Shown: positions 25,227-34,442, numbered from the stretch's first letter. The stretch is DNA of 64,000 nucleotides from Micromonospora sp. R77 (GCF_022747945.1 NZ_JALDST010000001.1:4092001-4156000); one strand, 5' to 3'. Made by a program: numbers and translations. The notes: generated by a model not told the origin, from the letters alone.

Positions 25227-25267
25227 GAGGTCGATTATCCGCTTTGCCCCCGGCCTAGCCTGAGGGG

Positions 25268-26065
25268 ATGACGGATCTTGACGCGCGGACCCTGCGCGAG
25301 GCCTACGACACCCAGATCCGTCCGGAGATCCCTGACCCGCTGCCGGCCGGCGTCACCGTGGAACGGGACGGCCCGCTGGTCCGGATCCTCGGCCTGGACC
25401 AGCGCGGGTTCCTCACCTACCGCACCCTCGACGGGCTGGCCGGCGCGGAGCTGGACGCGCTGATCGCCCGGCAGGTGGACGTCTTCCGGCAGCGCGGCGA
25501 GGCGGTGGAGTGGAAACTCAACGGCCACGACGAGCCGGCCGACCTGGCCGACCGGCTGCGCGCCGCCGGGTTCGTCCCGGAGGACCAGGAGACCGTCGTG
25601 GTCGGCCCGGTCGCGGCCCTGGCCGCCACCGTCCCGCTCCCGCCCGAGGGGGTACGCCTGCGTGAGGTCACCGGCCGGGAGGACCTGGAGCGGATCGCCG
25701 CGATGGAGGAGGAGGTCTGGCACGACGACCGCAGCCACCTGGTGACCGGGTTGGCGAAGGAGATCGAGGCCGACCCGCAGTCGATCACGATCGTGGTGGC
25801 CGAGGCCGGCGACACGGTGGTCAGCGCCGGTTGGGTCCGCTACCTGCCGAACACCGGGTTCGCCACGCTGTGGGGCGGCTCGACCCTGCCGCAGTGGCGG
25901 CGCAGGGGTGTCTACCGGGCGCTGGTGGCGTACCGGGCGCGGCTGGCCCAGCAGCGCGGGAAGAGTCTCCTCCAGGTGGACTGCTCGGAGGACAGCCGGC
26001 CGATCCTGGAGCGGCTCGGGCTCGTAGCGGTCACCACGACCACCCCGTACGTCTACACTCCGTGA
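25268..26065 (+). CDS. GNAT-family N-acetyltransferase
   Basis: A 265-residue acetyltransferase. The GNAT core is in the C-terminal half: TIVVAEAGDTVVSAGWVRY, the acetyl-CoA loop QWRRRGVYRALVAYRARLAQQRG (in parts) and LLQVDCSEDSRPILERLGL. The N-terminal 120 residues may be a degenerate second GNAT fold. Substrate unknown. The next gene overlaps its stop. Confidence 0.85.
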   Translation: MTDLDARTLREAYDTQIRPEIPDPLPAGVTVERDGPLVRILGLDQRGFLTYRTLDGLAGAELDALIARQVDVFRQRGEAVEWKLNGHDEPADLADRLRAAGFVPEDQETVVVGPVAALAATVPLPPEGVRLREVTGREDLERIAAMEEEVWHDDRSHLVTGLAKEIEADPQSITIVVAEAGDTVVSAGWVRYLPNTGFATLWGGSTLPQWRRRGVYRALVAYRARLAQQRGKSLLQVDCSEDSRPILERLGLVAVTTTTPYVYTP

Positions 26066-26472
26066 TCATGGAACGGTTGACGGCGGAGGAACAGCTGACC
26101 CTCAGGACGGGGGCGTTCGGCGCCGTCTTCCTGGTCTCGAACGCCGATCCCGGGATGCTCGCCATGGTGCGGGAGAGCATCGCCGCGTCGGGGGCCCTCG
26201 GCGAGGCGAGCGGGGTGGTGAAGCAGGCCCTGACCACCGGCCCGCTGCCGCAGCTGCCCCGGGACTCCGCGCTGGAGGTCGAGTCGGTGGTGCTGCCGGC
26301 GCTGGGTCGGGCGGTGGAGATCCTGCGGGCGAAGTCCCCGGGTGACCTCGACGCGTACCGGTCGGTGGTGCTGGCCGCCGCGGACCGGGTGGCCGAGGCG
26401 CACCGCGGGGTGACGCCGGCGGAGGCGGCGGCGATCGGGCGGATCAGGGCCGCGCTGGCCGAGCCGGCGTGA
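26062..26472 (+). CDS. Conserved hypothetical helical protein
   Basis: About 136 residues, mostly alpha-helical: MERLTAEEQLTLRTGAFGAV and PALGRAVEILRAK. The start is either GTG at 26062, overlapping the GNAT stop (GTGA), or ATG at 26068; coupling favours 26062. I do not recognise the family. Its 3' end overlaps the small gene on the opposite strand by 29 bases. Confidence 0.7.
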   Translation: MIMERLTAEEQLTLRTGAFGAVFLVSNADPGMLAMVRESIAASGALGEASGVVKQALTTGPLPQLPRDSALEVESVVLPALGRAVEILRAKSPGDLDAYRSVVLAAADRVAEAHRGVTPAEAAAIGRIRAALAEPA

Positions 26473-26641
26473 CCCGCCCGGCCGACCAGAGCGCCCGCAC
26501 GACGGCCCGTACGCACCGGTCCCGCACCCGCCCGCAGGCGCAGCGGTAGGTGTCCGGCAGCATCCGGCGGCAGGCCCGGCCGGCCGCGTCCGCCGCACCC
26601 CTCGTCCGCTCCGGCATCGACCGGTCAAGTATTTCCGGCAT
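26444..26641 (-). CDS. Small cysteine-containing basic protein (65 aa)
   Basis: Begins MPEILDRSMPERTRG, with AGGTGAGGG directly before the ATG, the best ribosome site in this interval. It contains C-x7-C-x-C-x5-C (CRRMLPDTYRCACGRVRDRC), a possible metal-binding knuckle, and many arginines. Family unknown. The clear ribosome site argues that it is expressed despite its small size. Confidence 0.5.
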   Translation of the reverse strand: MPEILDRSMPERTRGAADAAGRACRRMLPDTYRCACGRVRDRCVRAVVRALWSAGRVTPARPARP

Positions 26642-26859
26642 GTCCCTCACCTCCCGATTTCGGAGTTTACCCGGCACCGCCGGTCGTGGTGAGCTGTGTC
26701 ACGGTGAGGCTCCGGGAAGGCAATGCTACTTGCGGGTAACATTGCGCCGTGGGCAAGTGCACAGCGCCCCGCGGTTGACCGAGCGTTCAGTCACGCGGGA
26801 GGCTGCGCCCGAGACCGGGCGAGCAATCGCAACACCAACAGGAGGGTCGTCGAAGCGCG

Positions 26860-27639
26860 ATGAACATCGTCGTACTCGTCAAGCAGGTGCCCGATTCGGG
26901 CGCGGACCGCAACCTGCGTTCTGACGACAACACCGTCGACCGCGGTTCGGCGAACAACGTCATCAACGAGATGGACGAGTACGCCATCGAAGAGGCGTTG
27001 AAGATCAAGGAGGCGCACGGCGGCGAGGTCACCATCCTGACCATGGGTCCGGACCGGGCGACCGAGTCGATCCGCAAGGCGCTCTCCATGGGCCCCGACA
27101 AGGCCGTGCACGTGCTGGACGACGCCCTGCACGGGTCCTGCGCCGTGGCCACCTCGAAGGTGCTCGCCGCCGCGCTCGGGCAGCTCAACGCCGACCTGGT
27201 GATCTGCGGCGCCGAGTCGACCGACGGCCGCGTCCAGGTCATGCCGCACATGATCGCCGAGCGGCTGGGCGTCGCCGCCCTCACCGGCGCGCGCAAGCTC
27301 ACCGTCGACGGCGGCACGCTGACCGTCGAGCGGCAGACCGAGGAGGGCTACGAGGTGGTCACCGCCTCGACCCCGGCCGTGGTCTCCGTCTGGGACACCA
27401 TCAACGAGCCGCGCTACCCGTCCTTCAAGGGCATCATGGCCGCCAAGAAGAAGCCGGTGCAGACGCTCTCCCTGGGTGACCTCGGTGTCGCCCCGGCCGA
27501 GGTGGGCTTCGACGGCGCGACCAGCGCCGTGCTGGAGCACACCAAGCGCCCGCCGCGCTCCGGCGGCGCCAAGATCACTGACGAGGGCGAGGGCGGCGTC
27601 AAGCTGGTCGAGTTCCTCGCCACCGAGAAGTTCGTGTGA
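26860..27639 (+). CDS. etfB: Electron transfer flavoprotein beta subunit
   Basis: 259 residues, starting MNIVVLVKQVPDSGADRNL, the hallmark of EtfB. The AMP-binding region and the dehydrogenase recognition loop (about residues 185-205, SFKGIMAAKKKPVQTLSLGDLG in parts) are present. With EtfA it carries electrons from acyl-CoA dehydrogenases to the quinone pool through ETF dehydrogenase. AGGAGGG lies 13 bases before the ATG, longer than usual. TAACAT at 26737-26742 may be the -10 box. etfA follows 11 bases after the stop. Confidence 0.96.
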   Translation: MNIVVLVKQVPDSGADRNLRSDDNTVDRGSANNVINEMDEYAIEEALKIKEAHGGEVTILTMGPDRATESIRKALSMGPDKAVHVLDDALHGSCAVATSKVLAAALGQLNADLVICGAESTDGRVQVMPHMIAERLGVAALTGARKLTVDGGTLTVERQTEEGYEVVTASTPAVVSVWDTINEPRYPSFKGIMAAKKKPVQTLSLGDLGVAPAEVGFDGATSAVLEHTKRPPRSGGAKITDEGEGGVKLVEFLATEKFV

Positions 27640-27650
27640 GGGGTCCGGAC

Positions 27651-28610
27651 ATGTCTGAGGTTCTCGTCGTCGTCGAAGCCACCAAGGAATTCGGCGTCAA
27701 GAAGGTCACCCTCGAGATGCTCACCCTCGCCCGCGAGCTGGGCACCCCGAGCGCGGTCGTGCTCGGCGGCGCCGGCGCCGCCGAGGCGCTGAGCGCCAAG
27801 CTCGGCGAGTACGGCGCGGAGAAGATCTACGCCGCCGAGGGTGACGAGATCGACGGCTACCTGGTGGCCCCCAAGGCCACCGTGCTGGCCGAACTGGTCA
27901 ACCGGGTGCAGCCGGCCGCCGTGCTGCTCGCCTCCGCCCAGGAGGGCAAGGAGATCGCCGCCCGACTGGCCGTCAAGCTGGACAACGGCATCCTGACCGA
28001 CGTGGTCGGCCTCGACGCCGACGGCACCGCGACCCAGGTCGCCTTCGCCGGCTCCACCATCGTCAAGTCCAAGGTCACCAAGGGCCTGCCGCTGGTCACC
28101 GTCCGGCCGAACTCGGTCAACCCGACCCCGGCGCCGGCCACCCCGGCCGTCGAGCAGCTCACCGTGTCGGTCACCGACGCCGACAAGCTGGCCAAGGTCG
28201 TCGAGCGGGTCGCCGAGCAGAAGGGCTCCCGCCCCGAGCTCACCGAGGCCGGCATCGTCGTCTCCGGCGGTCGCGGCGTCGGCAACGCCGACAACTTCAA
28301 GCTGGTCGAGGAGCTGGCCGACCTGCTCGGCGGCGCCGTCGGCGCGTCCCGCGCGGCGGTCGACTCGGGCTACTACCCGCACCAGTTCCAGGTGGGTCAG
28401 ACCGGCAAGACGGTCTCCCCGCAGCTCTACGTCGCGCTGGGCATCTCCGGCGCGATCCAGCACCGGGCCGGCATGCAGACCTCGAAGACGATCGTCGCCG
28501 TGAACAAGGACGGCGAGGCCCCGATCTTCGAGCTGGCCGACTTCGGCGTGGTCGGCGACCTCTTCAAGATCGTCCCCCAGGCCGCCGAAGAAATCCGCAA
28601 GCGCAAGTAA
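27651..28610 (+). CDS. etfA: Electron transfer flavoprotein alpha subunit
   Basis: 319 residues from [15 protein letters not shown], after AGGGG. The FAD-binding C-terminal domain is intact: [35 protein letters not shown] (in parts), [22 protein letters not shown] and [14 protein letters not shown]. It forms the heterodimer with EtfB in the same operon. Two successive terminators follow. Confidence 0.96.
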   Translation: MSEVLVVVEATKEFGVKKVTLEMLTLARELGTPSAVVLGGAGAAEALSAKLGEYGAEKIYAAEGDEIDGYLVAPKATVLAELVNRVQPAAVLLASAQEGKEIAARLAVKLDNGILTDVVGLDADGTATQVAFAGSTIVKSKVTKGLPLVTVRPNSVNPTPAPATPAVEQLTVSVTDADKLAKVVERVAEQKGSRPELTEAGIVVSGGRGVGNADNFKLVEELADLLGGAVGASRAAVDSGYYPHQFQVGQTGKTVSPQLYVALGISGAIQHRAGMQTSKTIVAVNKDGEAPIFELADFGVVGDLFKIVPQAAEEIRKRK

Positions 28611-28620
28611 CACCTCCGCC

Positions 28621-28647
28621 CGGAGCGCCGCTGTCGGCGGCGCTCCG
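28621..28647. terminator. First terminator hairpin after etfBA
   Basis: 11-bp perfect stem (28621-28631 with 28637-28647). Confidence 0.65.
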
Positions 28648-28662
28648 GCCCCGGACCCGCGA

Positions 28663-28720
28663 CAGATACAGAGAAAGAGTGGCCATCCGACGAGGAATGG
28701 CCACTCTTTCTCTGTATCTG
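28663..28720. terminator. Long perfect bidirectional terminator hairpin
   Basis: A 24-bp perfect inverted repeat (28663-28686 with 28697-28720) with a 10-nt loop. The stem is A/G-rich on one side and C/T-rich on the other, giving CTCTTTCTCTGTATCTG on the plus strand. It lies between convergent etfA and the anti-sigma gene and could stop both. Confidence 0.8.
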
Positions 28721-28794
28721 CGTGCCGCAGTCCCTTCCCGGTGCGGTGGGAAGGGAGCTGATCGGCGGGCCGGGGAGCTGAGCCGGCCCGCCGA

Positions 28795-29559
28795 TCAGCC
28801 CGTCAGGGTGCCCCTCAGCAAACTGTCGCCGGAGTGGGCGGGCTGGTTGTCGTACTGCTCGGCGGAGACGTCGACCACCGAGTACGTCCGGATGTCCACG
28901 TTGGGCGGTATCGGGAGCAACTCGTCTCCCGAGTCCCGGTTCAGCGTACCGACCGGGAACATCTTCATGGTCCCGGGATCGATCAGCCAGACCTGGTAGT
29001 ACCCGGAACCTTCGGGAGATTCGCGACGTGCAGGTGCAACTGGTTGTCGCCCAGCACCCGCGCGTCGCCGTTGGCGTCCTTCGGCGTCGACCCGTACGCC
29101 GACAGCGGCGCGCTGGCCAGCACCGCCGGCGACGGCGCGGGCTTGTCGGTGCCGGTCGACCGCAGCACGGCGACCGTGCCGACCACCGACCGCGGCGGCG
29201 GCCGCCGCGGTGACCGCCGTGACCGCCCAGCGCGACCAGCGACCCCGCTGCCGGGGCCGGGCCGGGACCGCCACCTGCGTCGGCGACCCGTCCGGGGCCT
29301 GCTGTCCCCGCCGCTCGGTCAGCGACGGCAACTCCTCGGCGGCCCGGATCTCCGCCATGATGCCCTGCCAGACGTGCTCCGGCGGCTCGGGCAGGTCGCC
29401 GAGACCCTGGGTCTCCGCGCCGATCCCGGCCACGTGCTGGAGGTTCTCCAGCTCCGTCCGGCAGTGGTCGCAGCCCTCGAGGTGGGCGGCCTCACCGTCC
29501 TCCGCCCCGCTCTCACCGAGCGCCAGAAAGACCAGCCGGTCGTGATCCAGGTGCTGCAC
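28795..29559 (-). CDS. RskA-type anti-sigma factor with zinc-binding N-terminus (two compensating indels)
   Basis: Residues 1-45 hold the HxxxCxxC anti-sigma motif ([15 protein letters not shown]). A transmembrane helix follows, preceded by [18 protein letters not shown]. The extracytoplasmic RskA domain ends [20 protein letters not shown] and [12 protein letters not shown]. Between about 29188 and 29015 the expected [12 protein letters not shown] to HLHVANLP stretch is in another frame, so two indels bracket an Arg-rich false segment. It holds the co-encoded sigma factor inactive until regulated proteolysis. Its start overlaps the sigma gene by 47 bases. Confidence 0.85.
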   Translation of the reverse strand: MQHLDHDRLVFLALGESGAEDGEAAHLEGCDHCRTELENLQHVAGIGAETQGLGDLPEPPEHVWQGIMAEIRAAEELPSLTERRGQQAPDGSPTQVAVPARPRQRGRWSRWAVTAVTAAAAAAVGGRHGRRAAVDRHRQARAVAGGAGQRAAVGVRVDAEGRQRRRAGAGRQPVAPARRESPEGSGYYQVWLIDPGTMKMFPVGTLNRDSGDELLPIPPNVDIRTYSVVDVSAEQYDNQPAHSGDSLLRGTLTG

Positions 29560-30163
29560 CGTCCACCTCCCATCTGCGTTTCAGGCTCGCCATGCCGCGT
29601 CGGATGTGGCTCTTGACCGTACCGAGCGGCACTCCGGTCACGGTCGATATCTGCTGGTGCGTCAGGTCGTCGTAGAAGGCCAGCTCCAGCATCCGCCGCT
29701 GCTCGTCGGGGAGCCGGGCCAGCTCGTCGGCGACCACCAGCCGGTCGACCACGGTGTCCGGGTCCGGACCGGTGGAGACCGGCTCGGGCAGCTGCTTGAC
29801 CGTCTCGACCACCCGGGTCTCCCGGGCCGCCGCGCGGAGCCGGTCGATCACCTTGCGCCGACCGATGCCGAGCAGCCAGCCGATCAACGAGCCCTTGCCC
29901 GGGTCGAAGGTGTCCCGCCCGAGCCAGGCCGCGACGAACGTCGCCTGGGTCACGTCCTCCGCGTCGCTGCGGTTGGCCAGGGTGCTGGTGGCCAGGTGGA
30001 GCACGGCCCGGCCGAAGCGGTCGTACGCCTCCCGCAGGGCGGTCTCGTCACCCGCCCGGAACCGCTGGGCCAGGTCGTCCTCGGGTGGTGGCTCGGGTTC
30101 CTGTCGTACCGCCGTCACCGGGCGGTTCGCCTTCCGTGGGGCATGCCCGACTGTAACTCCCAC
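29513..30163 (-). CDS. ECF RNA polymerase sigma factor (SigK-like)
   Basis: Region 2 is RFRAGDETALREAYDRFGRAV to DAEDVTQATFVAAW; region 4 is ARLPDEQRRMLELAFYDDLTHQQI..VPLGTVKSHIRRGMASLKRRW. Pairing with an RskA-type anti-sigma factor makes it SigK-like (ECF19). I give GTG 30163 as the start in frame. However, an ATG at 30200 has a perfect AGGAGGTGAG site and would enter this frame after one indel in the G-rich run near 30170, so the true gene may be 29513-30200. Its promoter (30214-30242) matches that of the divergent DUF4397 gene, indicating autoregulation. Confidence 0.9.
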   Translation of the reverse strand: MGVTVGHAPRKANRPVTAVRQEPEPPPEDDLAQRFRAGDETALREAYDRFGRAVLHLATSTLANRSDAEDVTQATFVAAWLGRDTFDPGKGSLIGWLLGIGRRKVIDRLRAAARETRVVETVKQLPEPVSTGPDPDTVVDRLVVADELARLPDEQRRMLELAFYDDLTHQQISTVTGVPLGTVKSHIRRGMASLKRRWEVDGAAPGSRPAGLSGAR

Positions 30164-30213
30164 AGCCCCCGCCCCACTTCCCGGTGCCTCCGTGTCCCAT
30201 CCGTCTCACCTCC

Positions 30214-30242
30214 TATTCGTCGCCGGGGGGCCGCGCGGATGC
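30214..30242 (-). promoter_or_regulatory. ECF-type promoter of the sigma factor gene
   Basis: On the minus strand GCATCC (30242-30237) is followed after 17 bases by CGAATA (30219-30214). This is close to the remembered mycobacterial SigK consensus CCATCC-N16/17-CCGAAT. Transcription would start within about 10 bases of ATG 30200. Confidence 0.6.
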
Positions 30243-30276
30243 GCCGCGGACGAAGAAAAAGAAATTGGATCCGGCT

Positions 30277-30305
30277 GCATCCGGGGGTCCGGGCGGTGGC
30301 GTATC
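30277..30305 (+). promoter_or_regulatory. ECF-type promoter of the DUF4397 gene
   Basis: GCATCC (30277-30282), 17-base spacer, CGTATC (30300-30305). It has the same -35 box and spacer as the divergent sigma promoter, so both are probably read by the same sigma factor. Confidence 0.6.
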
Positions 30306-30358
30306 CCGTTCTGCAAGCCAGGCCTGACGAATCAGCACCAATCACCAGGAGGCAGACA

Positions 30359-31189
30359 ATGCAGCTCTCGATCTTCCGTCGGGTCGCCGCGGGCGGCGCG
30401 GTGGCCGCCCTCACCTTCGCCGGCGTCGGCGCCGCCACCATGAGCCCCGCGTACGCCGCCTCGTCGAAGGTCTCCGTCGTGCACGGCATCCCGGACACCC
30501 CGGTCGACGTCTACGTCAACGGCAAGAAGACGCTGGACAACTTCAAGCCGGGCGACGTGGCCGGCCCGCTGAGCCTGCCGGCCGGTGACTACGACATCGC
30601 GCTGACCAAGCCGGGCGAGGCGGTCGACAAGGCCATCCTCAAGGTCGACGACGCCAAGGTGCCGGGTGGCGCCAACATCAGCCTCGCCGCCCACCTGAGC
30701 GCCGACGGCAAGCCCGAGATCACCCCGTTCGTGAACGACACCTCCAAGGTGGGCGCGGGCAAGGCCCGGCTGATCGTCCGGCACACCGCCGCCGCCCCGG
30801 CGGTCGACGTGCGGGCCGGTGGCAAGCCGGTCTTCGAGGGGCTGACCAACCCGAAGGAGGCCAAGGCGGACGTCGACGCGGGCACCGTCAAGGCCGACGT
30901 GGTGCTGGCCGGTACGGACACCGTGGCGATCGGCCCGGCCGACCTGAACCTCAAGGAGGGCACCGCCACGATCGTCTACGCCATCGGTTCCGCCAAGGAC
31001 AAGAACCTGAAGCTGGTCGCCCAGACCATCACCGGCCTGCACTCGGCGCCGGGTGGCGTGCCCAGCGGCAGCGGCGGCCAGGCCGGCACCGGCGTGGACA
31101 CCTGGTGGTACGTGCTGGCCGGCGCCGGCGTACTCCTGCTGGTCGGTGGCGGGGCGCGGGTGGCCACCGCCCGGACCGGCCGCAAGTGA
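30359..31189 (+). CDS. DUF4397 secreted, membrane-anchored protein
   Basis: 276 residues: signal peptide to ...SPAYA, then two DUF4397 beta-sandwich repeats (SKVSVVHGIPDTPVDVYVNG and KARLIVRHTAAAPAVDVRAGG), a short Gly/Ser linker, and a C-terminal helix (WWYVLAGAGVLLLVGGGARVA) with a basic end. There is no LPxTG motif, so it stays membrane-bound. CAGGAGG lies seven bases before the ATG. It is probably the main target of the neighbouring ECF sigma factor, as secreted antigens are in mycobacteria. Exact role unknown. Confidence 0.9.
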   Translation: MQLSIFRRVAAGGAVAALTFAGVGAATMSPAYAASSKVSVVHGIPDTPVDVYVNGKKTLDNFKPGDVAGPLSLPAGDYDIALTKPGEAVDKAILKVDDAKVPGGANISLAAHLSADGKPEITPFVNDTSKVGAGKARLIVRHTAAAPAVDVRAGGKPVFEGLTNPKEAKADVDAGTVKADVVLAGTDTVAIGPADLNLKEGTATIVYAIGSAKDKNLKLVAQTITGLHSAPGGVPSGSGGQAGTGVDTWWYVLAGAGVLLLVGGGARVATARTGRK

Positions 31190-31856
31190 CGGTGCGCAAC
31201 CGCGGGGCGCTGGCGGCCATGGCCGCCGGCGTCGCCGCGCTCACCATCGCCACCGTGGTGGCGTGCAGGTCGCAGCCGGCGGAGAACGTCGGCGCCGACG
31301 AGCGGCGGCCCTGGCCAGCGCGACGCCGAGCGCGGCACCGACGAGCGCCGCCGCCGGGGACGGCTCCGTGCCGGTGAACGCCGGCACCCTCCCGGCGGAC
31401 GGGGCGACGGTGCCGCCGGTGAAGCTGGTCATCCCGCCGATCGACGTGGTCGCCACCGTCAACCCGGTCGGCGTCAACCGGCGTACCGGGGAGTTCGAGG
31501 TGCCGCCGAGCGTCGACCGGATCGGCTGGTACCGCTACGGGCCGGGGCTGGAGGCGACCAGCGGCTCGGTGGTGATCGCCGGGCACGTGGACAGCGCCGA
31601 CCAGGGCAAGGGGGCCTTCTTCCGGCTCCGTGAGCTGGATCGCGACGACACCCTCACGGTCACCGGTGCGGACGGCAAGCAGCGGACGTACCGGGTGGTG
31701 GCCCGCGAGGAGTACCAGAAGACGAAGATCCCGCTGGACCGGTACTTCGCCCGGGACGGTGAACCGCGGCTGACCCTGATCACCTGCGGTGGCCCGTTCG
31801 ACCCGAAGACCCGGCACTACCGGGACAACATCGTGGTCACGGCGGTGCCCGCCTGA
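31186..31856 (+). CDS. Class F sortase (one indel)
   Basis: Transpeptidase of the actinobacterial class F group. Catalytic His is in VIAGHVDSADQGKGAFF, catalytic Cys in LTLITCGGPFD and the Arg in KTRHYRDNIVV. The GTG start overlaps the DUF4397 stop (GTGA). The first 40 residues hold a lipobox-like, membrane-anchor signal (LTIATVVACRSQ) in one frame. From about 31303 the linker and catalytic domain continue in the next frame, so one base is lost or gained. Its natural substrate is not evident: the operon partner lacks a sorting motif, while an LPVTG protein lies at 2368-3309. Confidence 0.85.
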
Positions 31857-31864
31857 GGCGGACC

Positions 31865-31902
31865 CGGTCGGGGCGGCGAGGAGCACCTCCCCGCCCCGAC
31901 CG
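31865..31902. terminator. Terminator hairpin after the sortase gene
   Basis: 12-bp stem (31865-31876 with 31891-31902) with further imperfect pairing inside. Confidence 0.6.
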
Positions 31903-31965
31903 TCCGGCCCGCACCGGCCCTCCGGCCTCCGGCGGGCCGTGGCTCGGCCGTTACGCTGAACGGCG

Positions 31966-33141
31966 ATGGCATACCTGGATCACGCGGCGACGACCCCCAT
32001 GCTCGACGAGGCACTGGAGGCGTACGTCGCGACCGCCCGTGAGGTCGGGAACGCGTCGTCGCTGCACGCGGCGGGCCGGCGTGCCCGGCGGCGGGTGGAG
32101 GAGTCCCGCGAGCGGGTGGCCGCCGTGCTCGGCGCCCGCCCCTCCGAGGTGATCTTCACCGGGGGTGGCACGGAGAGCGACAACCTCGCGGTCAAGGGCA
32201 TCTTCTGGGCCCGCCGGACCGCCCGCGCCGAGCGGATCCGGGTGGTCTCCAGCTCGGTCGAGCACCACGCGGTGCTGGACGCGGTGGACTGGCTGGCCGG
32301 GCACGAGGGCGCGGAGGTCGGCTGGCTGCCGGTCGACGCCACGGGTCGGCTCGACCCGGAGCAGCTCCGCGCCGAGCTGGCCGCGCACGCCGACCGGGTC
32401 GCCGTGGTCACCGCGATGTGGGCCAACAACGAGGTCGGCACGGTGCAGCCGGTCGCCGAGCTGGCCGCGGTCGCCGCCGAGCACGGTGTGCCGTTCCACA
32501 CCGACGCGGTGCAGGCGGTCGGCCAGGTGCCGGTCGACTTCGCCGCCAGCGGCGTCGCCGCGCTCACCGTGACCGGGCACAAGCTCGGCGGACCGACCGG
32601 GGTGGGCGCGCTGCTGCTCGGCCGGGAGACCGCCGCCACCCCGCTGCTGCACGGCGGCGGCCAGGAGCGCGACGTCCGCTCCGGCACCCTGGACACCGCC
32701 GGCATCGTCGCCTTCGCGGTGGCGGTCGAGACCGCCGTCAAGGGCCAGCAGGAGTACGCGGCCCGCGTCGCCGCCCTCCGCGACGAACTGGTCGAACGGG
32801 TCCGGCAGGCGGTCCCCGAAGTGATCTTCAACGGCGATCCGGTCGACCGGCTCCCCGGCAACGCGCACTTCTCCTTCCCCGGCTGCGAGGGCGACGCGCT
32901 GCTGCTCCTGCTCGACGCGCAGGGCATCGCCTGCTCCACCGGCTCGGCCTGCTCCGCCGGGGTGGCCCAGCCGAGTCACGTCCTGCTGGCGTTGGGCGCC
33001 GACCACGACCGGGCCCGCTCGTCGCTGCGCTTCACGCTCGGCCACACCAGCACCCGTGCGGACGTCGACGCCCTGATCGCCGCCCTCCCCGCCGCCGTCG
33101 ACCGGGCCCGCCGCGCCGCCGCCCTCCGTGCCCCCCGCTGA
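31966..33141 (+). CDS. Cysteine desulfurase (IscS/NifS family)
   Basis: 391 residues. PLP is bound by Lys206 ([10 protein letters not shown]), with His101 stacking and the substrate motif [10 protein letters not shown]. The sulfur-accepting Cys329 is in the loop STGSACSAG. It converts cysteine to alanine and an enzyme-bound persulfide. The next gene, mnmA, uses that sulfur for tRNA thiolation, so this copy probably serves MnmA rather than general Fe-S assembly. ATG at 31966. Confidence 0.94.
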   Translation: MAYLDHAATTPMLDEALEAYVATAREVGNASSLHAAGRRARRRVEESRERVAAVLGARPSEVIFTGGGTESDNLAVKGIFWARRTARAERIRVVSSSVEHHAVLDAVDWLAGHEGAEVGWLPVDATGRLDPEQLRAELAAHADRVAVVTAMWANNEVGTVQPVAELAAVAAEHGVPFHTDAVQAVGQVPVDFAASGVAALTVTGHKLGGPTGVGALLLGRETAATPLLHGGGQERDVRSGTLDTAGIVAFAVAVETAVKGQQEYAARVAALRDELVERVRQAVPEVIFNGDPVDRLPGNAHFSFPGCEGDALLLLLDAQGIACSTGSACSAGVAQPSHVLLALGADHDRARSSLRFTLGHTSTRADVDALIAALPAAVDRARRAAALRAPR

Positions 33142-33177
33142 CCGGGCTACGCTCGGTGCGATGAAGGGAGTGGGCCG

Positions 33178-34251
33178 GTGAGGGTTCTGGCGGCGATGTC
33201 GGGCGGAGTGGACTCCGCCGTGGCGGCGGCGCGGGCGGTGGAGGCGGGGCACGACGTGACCGGGGTGCACCTGGCGTTGGCCCGTAACCCGCAGACCTAC
33301 CGGACCGGCGCGCGCGGGTGCTGCACCCTGGAGGACTCCCGGGACGCCCGGCGGGCCGCCGACGTGATCGGCATCCCGTTCTACGTCTGGGACATGGCCG
33401 AACGGTTCCACTCCGACGTGGTGGACGACTTCGTCGCCGAGTACGCGGCCGGTCGTACCCCGAATCCCTGCCTGCGCTGCAACGAGAAGATCAAGTTCGC
33501 CGCGGTGCTGGACCGGGCCGTGGCCCTGGGCTTCGACGCGGTGGTCACCGGCCACCACGCCCGGCTGGGCGCCGACGGCCTGCTGCGACGCAGCGTCGAC
33601 GAGGCGAAGGACCAGTCGTACGTCCTCGCGGTGCTGACCCGCGCGCAGCTCGACCGGTCGGTCTTCCCGCTCGGGGACTCGACCAAGGCGGAGGTCCGCG
33701 CGGAGGCGGCCCGGCGCGGCCTGGCCGTGGCCGACAAGCCGGACTCGCACGACATCTGCTTCATCGCCGACGGCGACACCCGCGGCTTTCTCGCCCAGCG
33801 GCTCGGCGAGGCCCCCGGCGACGTGGTCGACGCGCTCACCGGCGCGGTGGTCGGCAGCCACGCCGGCGCGTACGCCTACACCGTCGGCCAGCGGCGCGGC
33901 CTGCACCTGGACCGGCCGGCTCCGGACGGTCGCCCCCGCTACGTGCTCTCCATCACGCCGAAGACCAACACGGTGACCGTCGGCCCCGCCGAGGCGCTGG
34001 AGGTGTCGCAGGTACGGGCCACCCGCCCGGTCTGGACGGGCGGCGAGCGGCCCGACGCGCCGGTCGAGTGCGAGGTGCAGCTGCGGGCGCACGGTGACGT
34101 GGTGCCGGCCACCGTGGCGGTGGACGCCGACGGGCTGCACGCGGAGCTGCGTCGCCCGGTCCGTGGGGTCGCCGCCGGCCAGGCGATCGTGGCCTACCGC
34201 CCCGATCCCGCCGGCGACATCGTCCTCGGCTCCGCCACCATCGCCGGCTGA
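33178..34251 (+). CDS. mnmA: tRNA-specific 2-thiouridylase MnmA
   Basis: Thiolates U34 in the wobble position of Lys, Glu and Gln tRNAs. The PP-loop is [14 protein letters not shown] (residues 7-20). The catalytic cysteines are Cys101 (LRCNEKIKF) and Cys194 ([12 protein letters not shown]). GQRRGL marks the central domain. The GTG start lies 36 bases after the cysteine desulfurase stop, so the two genes form a sulfur-relay operon. Confidence 0.95.
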   Translation: MRVLAAMSGGVDSAVAAARAVEAGHDVTGVHLALARNPQTYRTGARGCCTLEDSRDARRAADVIGIPFYVWDMAERFHSDVVDDFVAEYAAGRTPNPCLRCNEKIKFAAVLDRAVALGFDAVVTGHHARLGADGLLRRSVDEAKDQSYVLAVLTRAQLDRSVFPLGDSTKAEVRAEAARRGLAVADKPDSHDICFIADGDTRGFLAQRLGEAPGDVVDALTGAVVGSHAGAYAYTVGQRRGLHLDRPAPDGRPRYVLSITPKTNTVTVGPAEALEVSQVRATRPVWTGGERPDAPVECEVQLRAHGDVVPATVAVDADGLHAELRRPVRGVAAGQAIVAYRPDPAGDIVLGSATIAG

Positions 34252-34442
34252 CCCCGCCGCCGCTCGTACCCACGGCTGCCAACTGCCCGCGCGTCTGCCT
34301 GGCGGTCACCGTCCTGCTGCACGTGTCGTGCTGGCCGTGCCGTGCGGTCGCCGTGCCCGCGCCCGCGGCGGGTGGCTTGCGGTCGCCGCCGGCTCGCCCA
34401 CCGTGGCGCGCTCGTGGGACGAGGGGGTACCCCGCGGCACGC

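Noticed and set aside
29513..31856. Naming the sigma gene sigK outright
   Set aside because: The RskA-type partner and promoter words support it, but the sequence alone cannot separate it from other ECF groups with RskA-like anti-sigma factors.
31951..34140. Minus-strand open frame of about 730 codons
   Set aside because: Antisense to cysteine desulfurase and mnmA, both unmistakable; His/Gly/Arg-rich shadow.
34252..34442. A small gene between mnmA and the repeat element
   Set aside because: Open frames exist but none has a ribosome site, conserved-looking composition or a plausible start.
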